A program made the position numbers and the translations under genes. Below, piece by piece: positions 44,002 through 52,664 of a DNA stretch of 64,000 bases. The notes under the pieces are model-generated. The model was not told where the DNA came from, ran no database searches, and saw only the letters and a list, made by a program, of their open reading frames with translations. Source of the DNA: Oscillospiraceae bacterium (GTDB lineage: Bacteria; Bacillota_A; Clostridia; Oscillospirales; WRJC01); NCBI GenBank assembly GCA_009782405.1, contig WRJC01000004.1:54643-118642 (forward strand). The letters run 5' to 3'. How positions within the stretch are numbered: position 1 is the first letter of the stretch; the number at the start of each line of letters is the position of its first letter.

Positions 44002-45003
44002 TCATTTGTTGATCCTGCTCTGCATTTCGATTTCTTCGGTCAAATTCGTTTCCACGCAAAACTTGGCCTGGCGTATCGCGTTTTTGATCGCTTTCGCATC
44101 CGAGCTGCCGTGCGCTTTTATAACCGGTTTTTTCACGCCCAGAAGCGGCGCGCCCCCGTATTCGGATTGGTCGAAGGATTTTTTGAGTTCTTTCAGCGAG
44201 TTTTTTACCAAAGCCGCCGACACCTTAGTGAAAACATCCCGCAAAAACATGGATTTAAGTTTCTTGTCCATGAAAAGCCCAAATCCTTCGGTGAGTTTCA
44301 GGATCATGTTCCCCGTGAAGCCATCGGTGACCAAAACGTCGCTGCAATCCATCGTTATGTCCCTGCCTTCGATGTTGCCTATGAAATTTATGGTTTTTGT
44401 CTCGGAAAGCAGTCTGTAGGCCTCTACGTGCTCCGCTGTGCCCTTGCTTTTTTCGGCCCCGTTGTTTGCCAGCCCCACCGTGGGGTTTTCTATCCCGAAT
44501 ATTTTTTTCATGTATATGGAGCCCATGAATCCAAACTGCTTCAGATATTCGGCCTTTATGTCGAGGTTGGCCCCTGCGTCGATGAGCAGCGATTTCCTCT
44601 CATACGGCAAAACGACTGCAATCGCCGCCCTCTTTATATCGTTTATGCGTTTGACCACAAGCGTCGAGCCGGCTAAGAGCGCACCCGAATTGCCCGCGGA
44701 AACCATCGCGCACAATTTGCCGCCTTTGTCGTCGGCCAGCAGCCGGAAACAGACGCCCATGGATGAATCCTTGTTTTCCTTGACCACCGAAATCGGGTCA
44801 TCCTCCATGGTTATGGCTTTTTCGGCGTGTATGATTTCAATGTTTTTTTTCGGCAAGCCGTTTTCTTCGATAACCCGATTTATTTTGTTTTCGTCCCCGA
44901 CAAGCGCAACCTCAAGATCGAGCTCATCCACCGCGAGCGCCGCCCCTTTCACGCTTTCAACCGGGGCATAGTCCCCGCCCATAACGTCCAACAATATTTT
45001 CAT
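44002..45003 (-). CDS. plsX: Phosphate acyltransferase PlsX
   Basis: 333 aa. Converts acyl-ACP to acyl-phosphate for phospholipid synthesis. The N-terminus MKILLDVMGGDYAPVESVKGA and the SAGNSGALLAG region are characteristic. First gene of the operon with rnc, smc and ftsY. Unusually, no fabD or acpP genes follow. Confidence 0.94.
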   Translation of the reverse strand: MKILLDVMGGDYAPVESVKGAALAVDELDLEVALVGDENKINRVIEENGLPKKNIEIIHAEKAITMEDDPISVVKENKDSSMGVCFRLLADDKGGKLCAMVSAGNSGALLAGSTLVVKRINDIKRAAIAVVLPYERKSLLIDAGANLDIKAEYLKQFGFMGSIYMKKIFGIENPTVGLANNGAEKSKGTAEHVEAYRLLSETKTINFIGNIEGRDITMDCSDVLVTDGFTGNMILKLTEGFGLFMDKKLKSMFLRDVFTKVSAALVKNSLKELKKSFDQSEYGGAPLLGVKKPVIKAHGSSDAKAIKNAIRQAKFCVETNLTEEIEMQSRINK

Positions 45004-45047
45004 AATACAAATCTTCCATTTCCCAAATATGTCATATTCCAGAATTT

Positions 45048-45076
45048 ATTATACTATATCCTGCCGCGTTTTTCAA
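45048..45076 (-). promoter_or_regulatory. Promoter of the plsX-rnc-smc-ftsY operon
   Basis: Minus strand TTGAAA (45071-45076), 17-bp spacer, TATAAT (45048-45053), 44 bp upstream of plsX. Confidence 0.75.
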
Positions 45077-45086
45077 CATCTTTTTT

Positions 45087-46409
45087 TTATTTTTGCGAAT
45101 TTTTCCAAAATTTCATGTATTCGAGGGCGATCTCCGCCGTTTTTTGCTTGATGGATTTTTTACCGCCTTTTATTTTTTCTTTCGGGCTTTCGATTATCCC
45201 GAAATTTATCCCCATAGGCTGGAAATCCCCCACGCTTTCGTCGCTTATATAGTGCGCGAGCGCGCCGATCGCGGTAAATCTTGGAAAGGCCGAAAAATTT
45301 GAGTCCGCGATTTTTGCAGCCGCCGCAACTCCGGCCACAAATCCCGAGCTTGCGGAACATATATAGCCTTCAGTCCCGGTTATCTGCCCGGCAAAATATA
45401 TGTTTTTGTCTTTTTTCAGGTTGTATGAGCAGTCGAGCAGCCTGGGGGAATTTATGTATGTGTTTTTGTGCATCACGCCGTAACGCAAAATTTCGCAGTT
45501 GGCAAGCGCGGGGATCAGCGAAAACACCCTCTTTTGTTCGGAAAATGTCAGGTTCGTCTGAAAGCCCACGATATTGTACATCGTCCCTTCGCTGTTGTCC
45601 TGCCTCAATTGCGCCACCGCATAGGGTTGCCTTCCCGTTCGCGCGTCGATTAGCCCCACCGGTTTCATGCATCCGAAAAGCAAGGTCGCTTCGCCCCTTT
45701 TTGCCGCTTCTTCGACCGGCATGCAGCCCTCAAACAGGTTATTTTCGATTTCTTCCTTTTCAAAACCACGGAGTTTTGCCGTTTCGGCCGATACGAGCGC
45801 GCTGCGAAACGTTTCGTACTCTTCTTTTGTCATGGGGCAGTTTATATAGTCCTTTTCGCCTTTGCCGTATCTCGAGGCGCAAAACGCGCTTGCAAAGTCG
45901 ATTGACTTCGCATCGACTATGGGGGCGGCCGCATCGAAAAAATACAGGCAGTTTTCGCCGACGATGTTTTTTATTTCTTCCTGCAAGCCATCGGAAGTAA
46001 GGGGGCCCGTGGCGATTATGTTGATTTTGTCCCTTTCGAGCTTTGTGATCTCTCCGGTCATGATTTCGATGTTTTCGTTTGACTTTATTTTTTGGGTCAC
46101 ATAGCTTGAAAATTTTTCCCTGTCCACAGCCAATGCCCCGCCCGCCGGAACTTTGGAGCTGTATGCCGCTTCCATTATGAGGCTGCCGCCGATTTCGAGT
46201 TCCTTTTTTAACAGCCCCGAGGCATTTTCCACGCTCTCCGATTTGAACGAGTTTGAGCAAACGAGCTCCGCGAAGTTTTCGCTTGTGTGGGCCGGGGAAA
46301 ATTTCGCGGGCTTCATTTCGAAAAGCCTCGTTTTGGCTCCCCTGGCGGCCGCTTGCCAAGCGGCCTCGCAGCCGGCGAGCCCCGCCCCTATGACGTTTAT
46401 TTCATTCAA
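45087..46409 (-). CDS. trmFO: TrmFO: folate-dependent tRNA U54 methyltransferase
   Basis: 440 aa flavoprotein forming ribothymidine at tRNA position 54 with methylenetetrahydrofolate. N-terminal FAD motif INVIGAGLAGCEAAW, then the TrmFO block FEMKPAKFSPAHTSENFAELVCSNS (in part), and LFGCMKPVGL. Its start overlaps the topA stop by 8 bp, as in many Firmicutes (topA-trmFO). Confidence 0.94.
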   Translation of the reverse strand: MNEINVIGAGLAGCEAAWQAAARGAKTRLFEMKPAKFSPAHTSENFAELVCSNSFKSESVENASGLLKKELEIGGSLIMEAAYSSKVPAGGALAVDREKFSSYVTQKIKSNENIEIMTGEITKLERDKINIIATGPLTSDGLQEEIKNIVGENCLYFFDAAAPIVDAKSIDFASAFCASRYGKGEKDYINCPMTKEEYETFRSALVSAETAKLRGFEKEEIENNLFEGCMPVEEAAKRGEATLLFGCMKPVGLIDARTGRQPYAVAQLRQDNSEGTMYNIVGFQTNLTFSEQKRVFSLIPALANCEILRYGVMHKNTYINSPRLLDCSYNLKKDKNIYFAGQITGTEGYICSASSGFVAGVAAAAKIADSNFSAFPRFTAIGALAHYISDESVGDFQPMGINFGIIESPKEKIKGGKKSIKQKTAEIALEYMKFWKNSQK

Positions 46410-48738
46410 CTTCCGATTCCCCTCCGGCCATTTCCTGTTTTTCCGGTTTTTCCGGCATTTCGCGCTTTTCCTGGTAACCGCAGTTTTTGTCGTAACAGTA
46501 CACGAAATCCTTGCCTTTTTTCTGGAGCATGAGCGAACCGCATTTCGGGCATTTTTCTTTCAGCGGCAAATCCCAGATCGAAAATTTGCATTCCGGGTAT
46601 TTTTCGCAGCTGTAAAAGTACATCTTGTTCTTCCCGCGTTTCTGGAGAAGCTTGCCCCCGCACAAAGGGCAGGAGGCATCCGCCATTTCTACGTTTATGG
46701 GTTTCGTGTTTTTGCATTTGGGGTAATTCGAGCAGGCGTAAAAATTTCCGAAACGCCCTTTCCTTATGACCATGAATTCGCCGCAGAGCTCGCATATTAT
46801 GTCGGTTTTTTGAACTTGGCCCTGCTGCTCTTTTTTTATCACGTTGCCTTCTCTGTCAAGGCGCATGGTGAATTTGCATTCCGGGTAGCTCGGGCAAGCT
46901 GCGAACCTGCCGAACCTGCCGTTTTTGACGATCAATTTCTTGCCGCAGTTTTCGCACAGATAATCTATTTCGGTTTCGGGCACCACTATCTCTTCTTTGC
47001 CTATATTTACTTCCGCTTCGTCCAAGCTCTTTTTGAAATCGGCGTAAAATTTTTCCAAAACGCTTATATAGTCTTTTTTGCCCTCCTCGATTTCGTCGAG
47101 ATCTTCTTCCATTTTTGCGGTGAAGCCGTAGTTCACTATGTCGCTGAAGTTGTTTTTCATCACATTCGTGGTTATTTCCCCCAGCGCCGTGGGTTTCAAC
47201 GATTTGCCGTCCCTTTCCACATACCCCCTTTGCAATATGGTGGTGAGCGTGGGCGCATATGTGCTCGGCCTTCCGATGCCCTGTTCCTTTAGGACTTTTA
47301 TGAGCGCGGCCTCGGTGTACCGATAGGGCGGCTGGGTGAAATTTTGGCTGTGGCTGAGTTTGTTCAGGCCGAGTTCTTCGCCTTCTTTCAATTCGGGGAG
47401 TTTCTTTTCTTTTTCGTCAAAGTCTTCGAAATTGTCTTTGTCGCTTTTTTTCTCGCTCTCGTCCGCAGTTTCCTCATATACGGCCAAATATCCCGGAAAA
47501 TTCATCGTATAGCCCGACGCCTTGAATATATGCCCGCCCGCCTCGATTTCGGCATTTACGGTGTCCAGCGAGGCGGACTGCATCTGGCTCGACAAAAACC
47601 TGTCCCAGATGAGCTTGTATATTTTGTACTGGTCTGCGCCTAAGGATTTTTTTATGGTTTCGGGATCATAATCTTTTAAATGCGAAGGGCGTATCGCCTC
47701 ATGCGCGTCTTGCGCGTTTTTGTCGGTTTTGTAATCTTTCGGGGTTTCCGGGTAAAATTTTTCGCCGTATTTTTCGGTTATGTATTCTTTGGCGGCTTCT
47801 TTCGCCTCCGCCGATATCCTCTGGGAATCAGTACGCATATATGTGATCAGCCCCTGCACCCCGCCTTTCGACGAACTGAGGTTTATCCCTTCGTAGAGTT
47901 CCTGGGCGGCTTTCATCGTCCTGTTCGACTGGAAGCCCAACTTTTTGTTGGCTTCCTGCAACAGCGTCGAAGTGGTGAAGGGAGGGGAGGGGTTTTTGTA
48001 CCGCATCCCTTTCTTTATGTTTTTTGCCGTGTATTTGGCTCCTTCGAGATTGGACAAAATTTTGTCCGTTTCTTCTTTGTCCGAGAGGGTTATCCTGCCA
48101 TTTTCGTCGCCGAAAAATTTCGCCTCGAAGTTTTTGTTTTGGCCGTTTTTCAATTCGGCCGTTATGGTCCAGTATTCTTCCGGGGTGAAATTGCGTATTT
48201 CTTCCTCCCTTTCGACGATGAGCCGCGTTTCCACGGACTGCACCCGCCCGGCCGACAGCCCGCTTTTTACGTTCTTCCACAAAAACGGGCTGATCTGGTA
48301 TCCCACCAACCTGTCGATTATCCTCCTCGCCTGTTGGGCGTCCACTACGTTCATATCTATCGCCTTCGGGATTTTTATGCTGTTTTTCACGGCTGCTTTC
48401 GTGATTTCGTTGAAAGATATCCTCTTCGCGTTTTCCGGTTCGATTCCCAGCACTGCTGCCACGTGCCACGCTATCGTCTCGCCTTCCCTGTCGGGGTCCG
48501 TTGCGAAATACACGTTGTCCGCGTTTTTGGCTTCTTTTTTCAGTTCGTTTATCAAATCGCCCTTGCCCCGGATGTTTATATACCGAGTCTTGAATTTGTC
48601 GCCCACTTCGACTCCGAGTTTGCTTTTGGGCAAGTCCCGGACATGCCCCTTCGAAGCCATGACTTTATAGTTGGTCCCGAGATAACCTTTGACCGTATTC
48701 GCCTTCGCCGGCGATTCCATTATCACAATGTTTTTCAT
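46402..48738 (-). CDS. topA: DNA topoisomerase I
   Basis: 778 aa from the ATG at 48738, chosen because GGAGGGATTTTCGC lies 3-5 codons upstream. TOPRIM: MESPAKANTVKGY and DPDREGETIAW. The active-site Tyr is in LITYMRTDSQRI. Four C-terminal zinc fingers (CENCGKKL, CELCGEFM, CPLCGGKL, CPKCGSLM) bind single-stranded DNA. Relaxes negative supercoils. Confidence 0.95.
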   Translation of the reverse strand: MKNIVIMESPAKANTVKGYLGTNYKVMASKGHVRDLPKSKLGVEVGDKFKTRYINIRGKGDLINELKKEAKNADNVYFATDPDREGETIAWHVAAVLGIEPENAKRISFNEITKAAVKNSIKIPKAIDMNVVDAQQARRIIDRLVGYQISPFLWKNVKSGLSAGRVQSVETRLIVEREEEIRNFTPEEYWTITAELKNGQNKNFEAKFFGDENGRITLSDKEETDKILSNLEGAKYTAKNIKKGMRYKNPSPPFTTSTLLQEANKKLGFQSNRTMKAAQELYEGINLSSSKGGVQGLITYMRTDSQRISAEAKEAAKEYITEKYGEKFYPETPKDYKTDKNAQDAHEAIRPSHLKDYDPETIKKSLGADQYKIYKLIWDRFLSSQMQSASLDTVNAEIEAGGHIFKASGYTMNFPGYLAVYEETADESEKKSDKDNFEDFDEKEKKLPELKEGEELGLNKLSHSQNFTQPPYRYTEAALIKVLKEQGIGRPSTYAPTLTTILQRGYVERDGKSLKPTALGEITTNVMKNNFSDIVNYGFTAKMEEDLDEIEEGKKDYISVLEKFYADFKKSLDEAEVNIGKEEIVVPETEIDYLCENCGKKLIVKNGRFGRFAACPSYPECKFTMRLDREGNVIKKEQQGQVQKTDIICELCGEFMVIRKGRFGNFYACSNYPKCKNTKPINVEMADASCPLCGGKLLQKRGKNKMYFYSCEKYPECKFSIWDLPLKEKCPKCGSLMLQKKGKDFVYCYDKNCGYQEKREMPEKPEKQEMAGGESEVE

Positions 48739-48780
48739 TTCGCGAAAATCCCTCCGTTTCAAGGTTCCAATAGATTTGGT

Positions 48781-50103
48781 TTACAGATTTGTGAAGCTGT
48801 CGCTTATTTTGTAACAATCCCCCGGGCATGAAGTTATGATGCCGTACAATTCCAAAAACGTGAGCGTGTTCATGACTTCCGATATTTGCATATCTGTCGC
48901 GATGTCGTCGGCGCGCAGTTTTTTTTCTTTTTTTTCGTGGAAAATTTCGAAAACTTTGAGCTCCGGTTCGCTCAGTATTATTTTCAGCGCCGAAAGCTTT
49001 TCCGAAAGGCCGGCTTTGGGCGTCCCTTCTTTTTTTGCAGGAGCGCCTTCCGATTCGATTGGCGGCGGCATGCCGGCTCCGCTGAAATTCGCCGCGCGTT
49101 TTATCCCGTCCGCCAATTTGTCCACCGTGTTTTTGCCGCCGCTTTTTTTTTCTTTTGGCTGTTCGCGCGAATAATTTAATTTGTTGTTGTAATATTTTGT
49201 TTTTTCTATATCTATCCTGTGGCTGTATAGGTGTTCGTATTCCGACAAAATGTCATACGCTTCGGTCACTATCCCCGCCTGCTCTTTGAGCAGGTTGTTG
49301 GCGCCCCTGCTGTTTGGCGCGTTTATGTTTCCGGGCACCGCATATAATTCCCGGCCTTGGAACAGCGCCGTTTTCGCGGTGATCAGCGCCCCGCTTTTGT
49401 TGTCCGCCTCCACCACGAGCACCGCCTGCGAAAGCCCGCTTATTATCCTGTTTCGCATGGGGAAGTGGAATCCTTTCGGTTCGGTTTTTGGGGGGTATTC
49501 CGTCATGATCAACCCATTTTCGACGATTTTGCCCATCAGTTCCCTGTTTTCGGGCGGATACGGTTTGTCTATCCCGCATCCGAAAACCGCGACGGTAAAG
49601 CCTCCTGCGGCAAGGCAGCCCCTGTGCGAGGCGGTATCTATCCCTTCGGCCATACCGCTTATTATGATCGCCCCGCATGAAGCGAGTTCTTTTGCGAGTT
49701 CGTAAGCGGCGCTTTTCCCGTATTCCGTCATTTTTCTCGTCCCCACCATCGCCACGCACAAATTGTCGTCGATATCCGGAAGCCTCCCGCGGTAATACAG
49801 CACGGCGGGAAAAGCCCGGATGCCGCGCAGCCGGCCCGGATACAGGGCGTCGTCGCAGTTCAGCACAGAAACGTTGTTTTTCGCGCAGAACTCAAGCGCC
49901 TTTTCGGCATTTCCGAGTTCTTTGGCGCAGAGCTTTTCGAAAATCCCTTCGTCCATTTCGAAATCGCATTTTTCTTTGAACTCGTCTTTTTTCGCGAGAT
50001 ATATGTTCTCGGCGTTTTTGAATATGCCGAGAAGTTTCTGCGGCAGCGCGCTCCCCGCCCCGCAGGCTTCGGACAGCCATATATAGTATAAATCGTCGGA
50101 CAT
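48781..50103 (-). CDS. dprA: DNA processing protein DprA/Smf
   Basis: 440 aa. Binds incoming single-stranded DNA and loads RecA. Rossmann core: VAMVGTRKMTEYGKSA, IISGMAEGIDTASHRG, MRNRIISGLSQAVLVVEA, and SGALITAKTAL. The C-terminal 130 residues hold a linker and a winged helix (DIATDMQISEVMNTLTFLE). Upstream of topA by 42 bp. Confidence 0.92.
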   Translation of the reverse strand: MSDDLYYIWLSEACGAGSALPQKLLGIFKNAENIYLAKKDEFKEKCDFEMDEGIFEKLCAKELGNAEKALEFCAKNNVSVLNCDDALYPGRLRGIRAFPAVLYYRGRLPDIDDNLCVAMVGTRKMTEYGKSAAYELAKELASCGAIIISGMAEGIDTASHRGCLAAGGFTVAVFGCGIDKPYPPENRELMGKIVENGLIMTEYPPKTEPKGFHFPMRNRIISGLSQAVLVVEADNKSGALITAKTALFQGRELYAVPGNINAPNSRGANNLLKEQAGIVTEAYDILSEYEHLYSHRIDIEKTKYYNNKLNYSREQPKEKKSGGKNTVDKLADGIKRAANFSGAGMPPPIESEGAPAKKEGTPKAGLSEKLSALKIILSEPELKVFEIFHEKKEKKLRADDIATDMQISEVMNTLTFLELYGIITSCPGDCYKISDSFTNL

Positions 50104-50122
50104 GATATTTTCCCTCCCCGGC

Positions 50123-50908
50123 TCAATTTGCCCGTTTTTTGTATTTGTTCGCTTTCCCCATTTCCCAAAGCACGATCGCCGCCGCGATCGAAACGTTCAG
50201 CGAATCGCTTTTTCCGCGTATCGGGATCGTCATTTTTTTGCCGCAGATTTCCGTGGTTCGCATATCGAGCCCTTTCCCCTCGTTTCCGAAGGCGACCGCC
50301 GTTTTGGCCCCGAATTCAATCTCGCCGATATGCCGCGAATCTTTGTCCAAATGCGCCGCAAACACATTATATCCGTTTTTTTTGAGCTTTGCAATATCTT
50401 CCCCGATGTTTTCGCTTATTTTTATGTTTTGCCTGAAAACCGCACCCATGGCGGCCCTTTGCGTTTTGTTCGAATATATGTCCGCGCAGTCTCCCGACAA
50501 AATTATGTCCGCATCGCAGAGCGCGTCCGCAGTTCGTATAACCGTGCCCACATTTCCCGGATCCCTCACCGAGCACAGGATGACCACGGGCTTTTCGTAT
50601 GACAATTCTGCCTGTTTTTGTTTTTCCATCACGCACATGACCCCCTGGAAACCTTTTTCGTCCGTGATTTTTTCGTAGACTTCTCTTGTAACCGAGGTGA
50701 CTTCAAAACCCGCCATGTCCGCCATATGCCCGGCGATATCCTCTTTGGCGACGATGTATCTGATTTTTTCCCGGTATTTGGAGTTCAGCGCTTCTTCCAA
50801 AAGTTTTGTGCCTTCGAAATAGAAAAGGCCTGTTTCGTCCCTGTGCTTTTTTTGTTTGAGCCTGCACAGATCGGCTATGAACGCATTGCTTCTTGAAGAT
50901 ATTGCCAT
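50123..50908 (-). CDS. SpoU/TrmH-family RNA 2'-O-methyltransferase
   Basis: 261 aa from the ATG at 50908 behind GGGGGCGCAGATC. N-terminal substrate-binding domain (RLKQKKHRDETGLFYFEGTKL) and C-terminal trefoil-knot SPOUT domain: VRDPGNVGTVIRTADA, FGNEGKGL, IPIRGKSDSLNVSIAAAI. Probably methylates 23S rRNA, as RlmB-like or TsnR-like proteins do; the exact target is not clear. Confidence 0.87.
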   Translation of the reverse strand: MAISSRSNAFIADLCRLKQKKHRDETGLFYFEGTKLLEEALNSKYREKIRYIVAKEDIAGHMADMAGFEVTSVTREVYEKITDEKGFQGVMCVMEKQKQAELSYEKPVVILCSVRDPGNVGTVIRTADALCDADIILSGDCADIYSNKTQRAAMGAVFRQNIKISENIGEDIAKLKKNGYNVFAAHLDKDSRHIGEIEFGAKTAVAFGNEGKGLDMRTTEICGKKMTIPIRGKSDSLNVSIAAAIVLWEMGKANKYKKRAN

Positions 50909-50926
50909 GATCTGCGCCCCCATTTA

Positions 50927-50954
50927 TCAAGGGCGGGAAAACCCCGCCCCTGCC
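50927..50954. terminator. GC-rich hairpin between secD and the rRNA methyltransferase gene
   Basis: GGGCGGG and CCCGCCC with a short AAAAC loop. On the minus strand no U-tract follows the stem, so it could be a weak terminator or attenuator within the operon. Confidence 0.35.
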
Positions 50955-50970
50955 CGTTTTTTATTCGGCC

Positions 50971-52221
50971 CTACAGCCCGTACAACGCCGCGTTCTTTAT
51001 GTTCATGCCGGCAATTTGGTTTAGCAGCCACCGGGTTATCACGATGGCCGAAAACATCGATATTACGACGCCCATGAAAAGCGTCATCGCAAATCCCACG
51101 ATCGGGCCCGAGCCGAAATTCCAAAGCACCAACGCCGCTATGAGCGTCGTCACGTTGGAATCCAATATGGCCGTGAATGCCCTTTTGAAGCCGCCGGTTA
51201 CGGAAGCTTTTATAGCTTTGCCGCTCCTGAGCTCTTCTTTTATCCTTTCGAATATGACCACGTTGGCATCCACCGCCATCCCTATGGACAATATGATCCC
51301 CGCCACCCCGGGCAGCGAAAGGTTCGCTTGTGTCAGAACAAGCGTTATCCCGATTATGGCTATATAAGCGAGCAGCGCCATGGAAGCTACGCATCCGGGT
51401 ATCCTGTAATAGGCGATCATAAACGCGATGACCAGCAATATTCCGATGGCGCCCGCGAGCAGGCTCGTTTCAATCGACTTCTCCCCGAGCATCGGCCCGG
51501 TTGCGGTGAGCTGCACATCCTTGAGCGCGAAAGGCAGCTGCCCCGCCGAAATTATCCCTGCCCAATATTCCGCCGAACTCCTGTCATAATTTCCCGTTAT
51601 GATGCAGCTGTCGGAATTTATTTCGTTTTCGACGTTCGGTTTCATCATTTCGGAATCGTCCAGGTATATCCCTATGTAATTTTCCCCGTAAGGTTTGGCC
51701 GCCGCGATTCTCGTGGCTTCGGCAAACTTCGATACCGCTTCGGGTTTGAGTTTCAGGCTTATGAAATATTCGTTCCCGCGGCCCCTGGCGTCCCCGAAAT
51801 TGGCCACCGCGCTGTCTATGTCCTTGCCGTCCATCACCACGTTCCCGTCATAATCCCGAAACTCGAGCACCGCGTTCGCCCCCAGCATCGTCACGGCTTC
51901 TTCCGGATCCGATATTCCGGGTATCTCGACCATGATTTGGCCCATCCCGCCCGCCGCTACCGTGGCCTCGGTGTATCCCAACATATCCAATCGGCCCCTT
52001 ATCATCGCCACTGCCGTGTTTATTTCATCGCCGGAAGGCATCCTGTCCGCATCCGCCTCATACATTATAGACGAGCCGCCGGCTAAGTCCAGCCCCAGTT
52101 TTATGCCGCCCTCTTCGAAAACGCCCGCTATCCCCCATACCCTGATCCCGAAAAACGCGATTGCGAGCAGGCACAAAATCGACAAGACGGCGAGCGCGAA
52201 AGTCGCTATGCTTTTTTTCAT
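50971..52221 (-). CDS. secD: Protein translocase subunit SecD
   Basis: 416 aa. Six transmembrane helices and a large extracytoplasmic domain. Signature regions: GLDLAGGSSIMYEAD near the N-terminus, MIRGRLDMLGYTEATV, and PGVAGIILSIGMAVDANVVIFERIKEEL in the C-terminal membrane part. It assists the late step of Sec export using the proton motive force. It normally occurs with SecF, which is absent here: the rRNA methyltransferase gene follows. Confidence 0.93.
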   Translation of the reverse strand: MKKSIATFALAVLSILCLLAIAFFGIRVWGIAGVFEEGGIKLGLDLAGGSSIMYEADADRMPSGDEINTAVAMIRGRLDMLGYTEATVAAGGMGQIMVEIPGISDPEEAVTMLGANAVLEFRDYDGNVVMDGKDIDSAVANFGDARGRGNEYFISLKLKPEAVSKFAEATRIAAAKPYGENYIGIYLDDSEMMKPNVENEINSDSCIITGNYDRSSAEYWAGIISAGQLPFALKDVQLTATGPMLGEKSIETSLLAGAIGILLVIAFMIAYYRIPGCVASMALLAYIAIIGITLVLTQANLSLPGVAGIILSIGMAVDANVVIFERIKEELRSGKAIKASVTGGFKRAFTAILDSNVTTLIAALVLWNFGSGPIVGFAMTLFMGVVISMFSAIVITRWLLNQIAGMNIKNAALYGL

Positions 52222-52274
52222 TGTTTTACTCCTCCGAAATTATTGTGATCCAAATGATTTTTGCAACGGATTTT

Positions 52275-52304
52275 ATTATATCACATACAATCGAAAAATG
52301 TCAA
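52275..52304 (-). promoter_or_regulatory. Sigma-A promoter of secD
   Basis: Minus strand TTGACA (52299-52304), 18-bp spacer, TATAAT (52275-52280), a near-perfect match. Confidence 0.8.
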
Positions 52305-52366
52305 TGGCTTTTTTGCCGCAACAATAAAAATCTTGAAAATTTATTTAAAAATTTTCAAAATTCCTA

Positions 52367-52395
52367 TTGACATTTGTCAAATTATAGTATATAAT
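52367..52395 (+). promoter_or_regulatory. Consensus sigma-A promoter facing a gene-free region
   Basis: TTGACA (52367-52372), 17-bp spacer, TATAAT (52390-52395), an exact match to consensus in both boxes. No protein-coding gene follows on the plus strand; an A/T-rich inverted repeat (TTGAAAATTT ... AAATTTTCAA) lies just upstream. Confidence 0.8.
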
Positions 52396-52664
52396 ATCAT
52401 CATGGCCTCATGTAAATAATATTTACTTTCAGTAAATTAAATTTACCATTGGCGATTTTCCTGGTGTTTTTGAGTGTTTTTGCGAAAATTCGCAAAAACG
52501 GGCGGTTTCGGGTTTGCGCTGTAAAGCAATTTGCTTGTCGCGTTTGGACAAAGAAATCGCGGAAAACAACTTAGCCTTCATCCTATGTGGGGGACGATTG
52601 CAGGTCTCTTGCTGTTAGTCAGGCGAACAGTGGTCGTTCCCTACACTCCCCATTTAAACGCTTT
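52396..52664 (+). ncRNA. Candidate small RNA region
   Basis: A 270-bp stretch with no credible reading frame, starting at the perfect promoter at 52367-52395 and running to the stop of gpmI on the other strand. It contains a strong hairpin (GTTTTTGCGA and TCGCAAAAAC, 52476-52499), a second one near GCGCTGTAAAGCAA, and the 60-bp imperfect inverted repeat at 52586-52645. I do not recognise 6S, tmRNA, RNase P or SRP RNA in it. A T-rich end is not clear. The transcript is inferred, not shown. Confidence 0.4.
52586..52645. repeat. 60-bp imperfect inverted repeat (MITE/REP-like or RNA stem)
   Basis: TGTGGGGGACGA (52586-52597) can pair with TCGTTCCCTACA (52634-52645) in 12 steps, two of them G-U; a smaller CTGTT/AACAG hairpin lies inside. 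The TGTAGGGAACGA-type ends resemble small palindromic repeats common in Clostridia genomes, or the end of an RNA. Confidence 0.45.

Noticed and set aside
52396..52664. Identification as 6S RNA, tmRNA, RNase P or SRP RNA
   Set aside because: None of the conserved sequence landmarks (SRP tetraloop GGAA helix, tmRNA CCA end with tRNA-like domain, RNase P conserved core) was found by eye.
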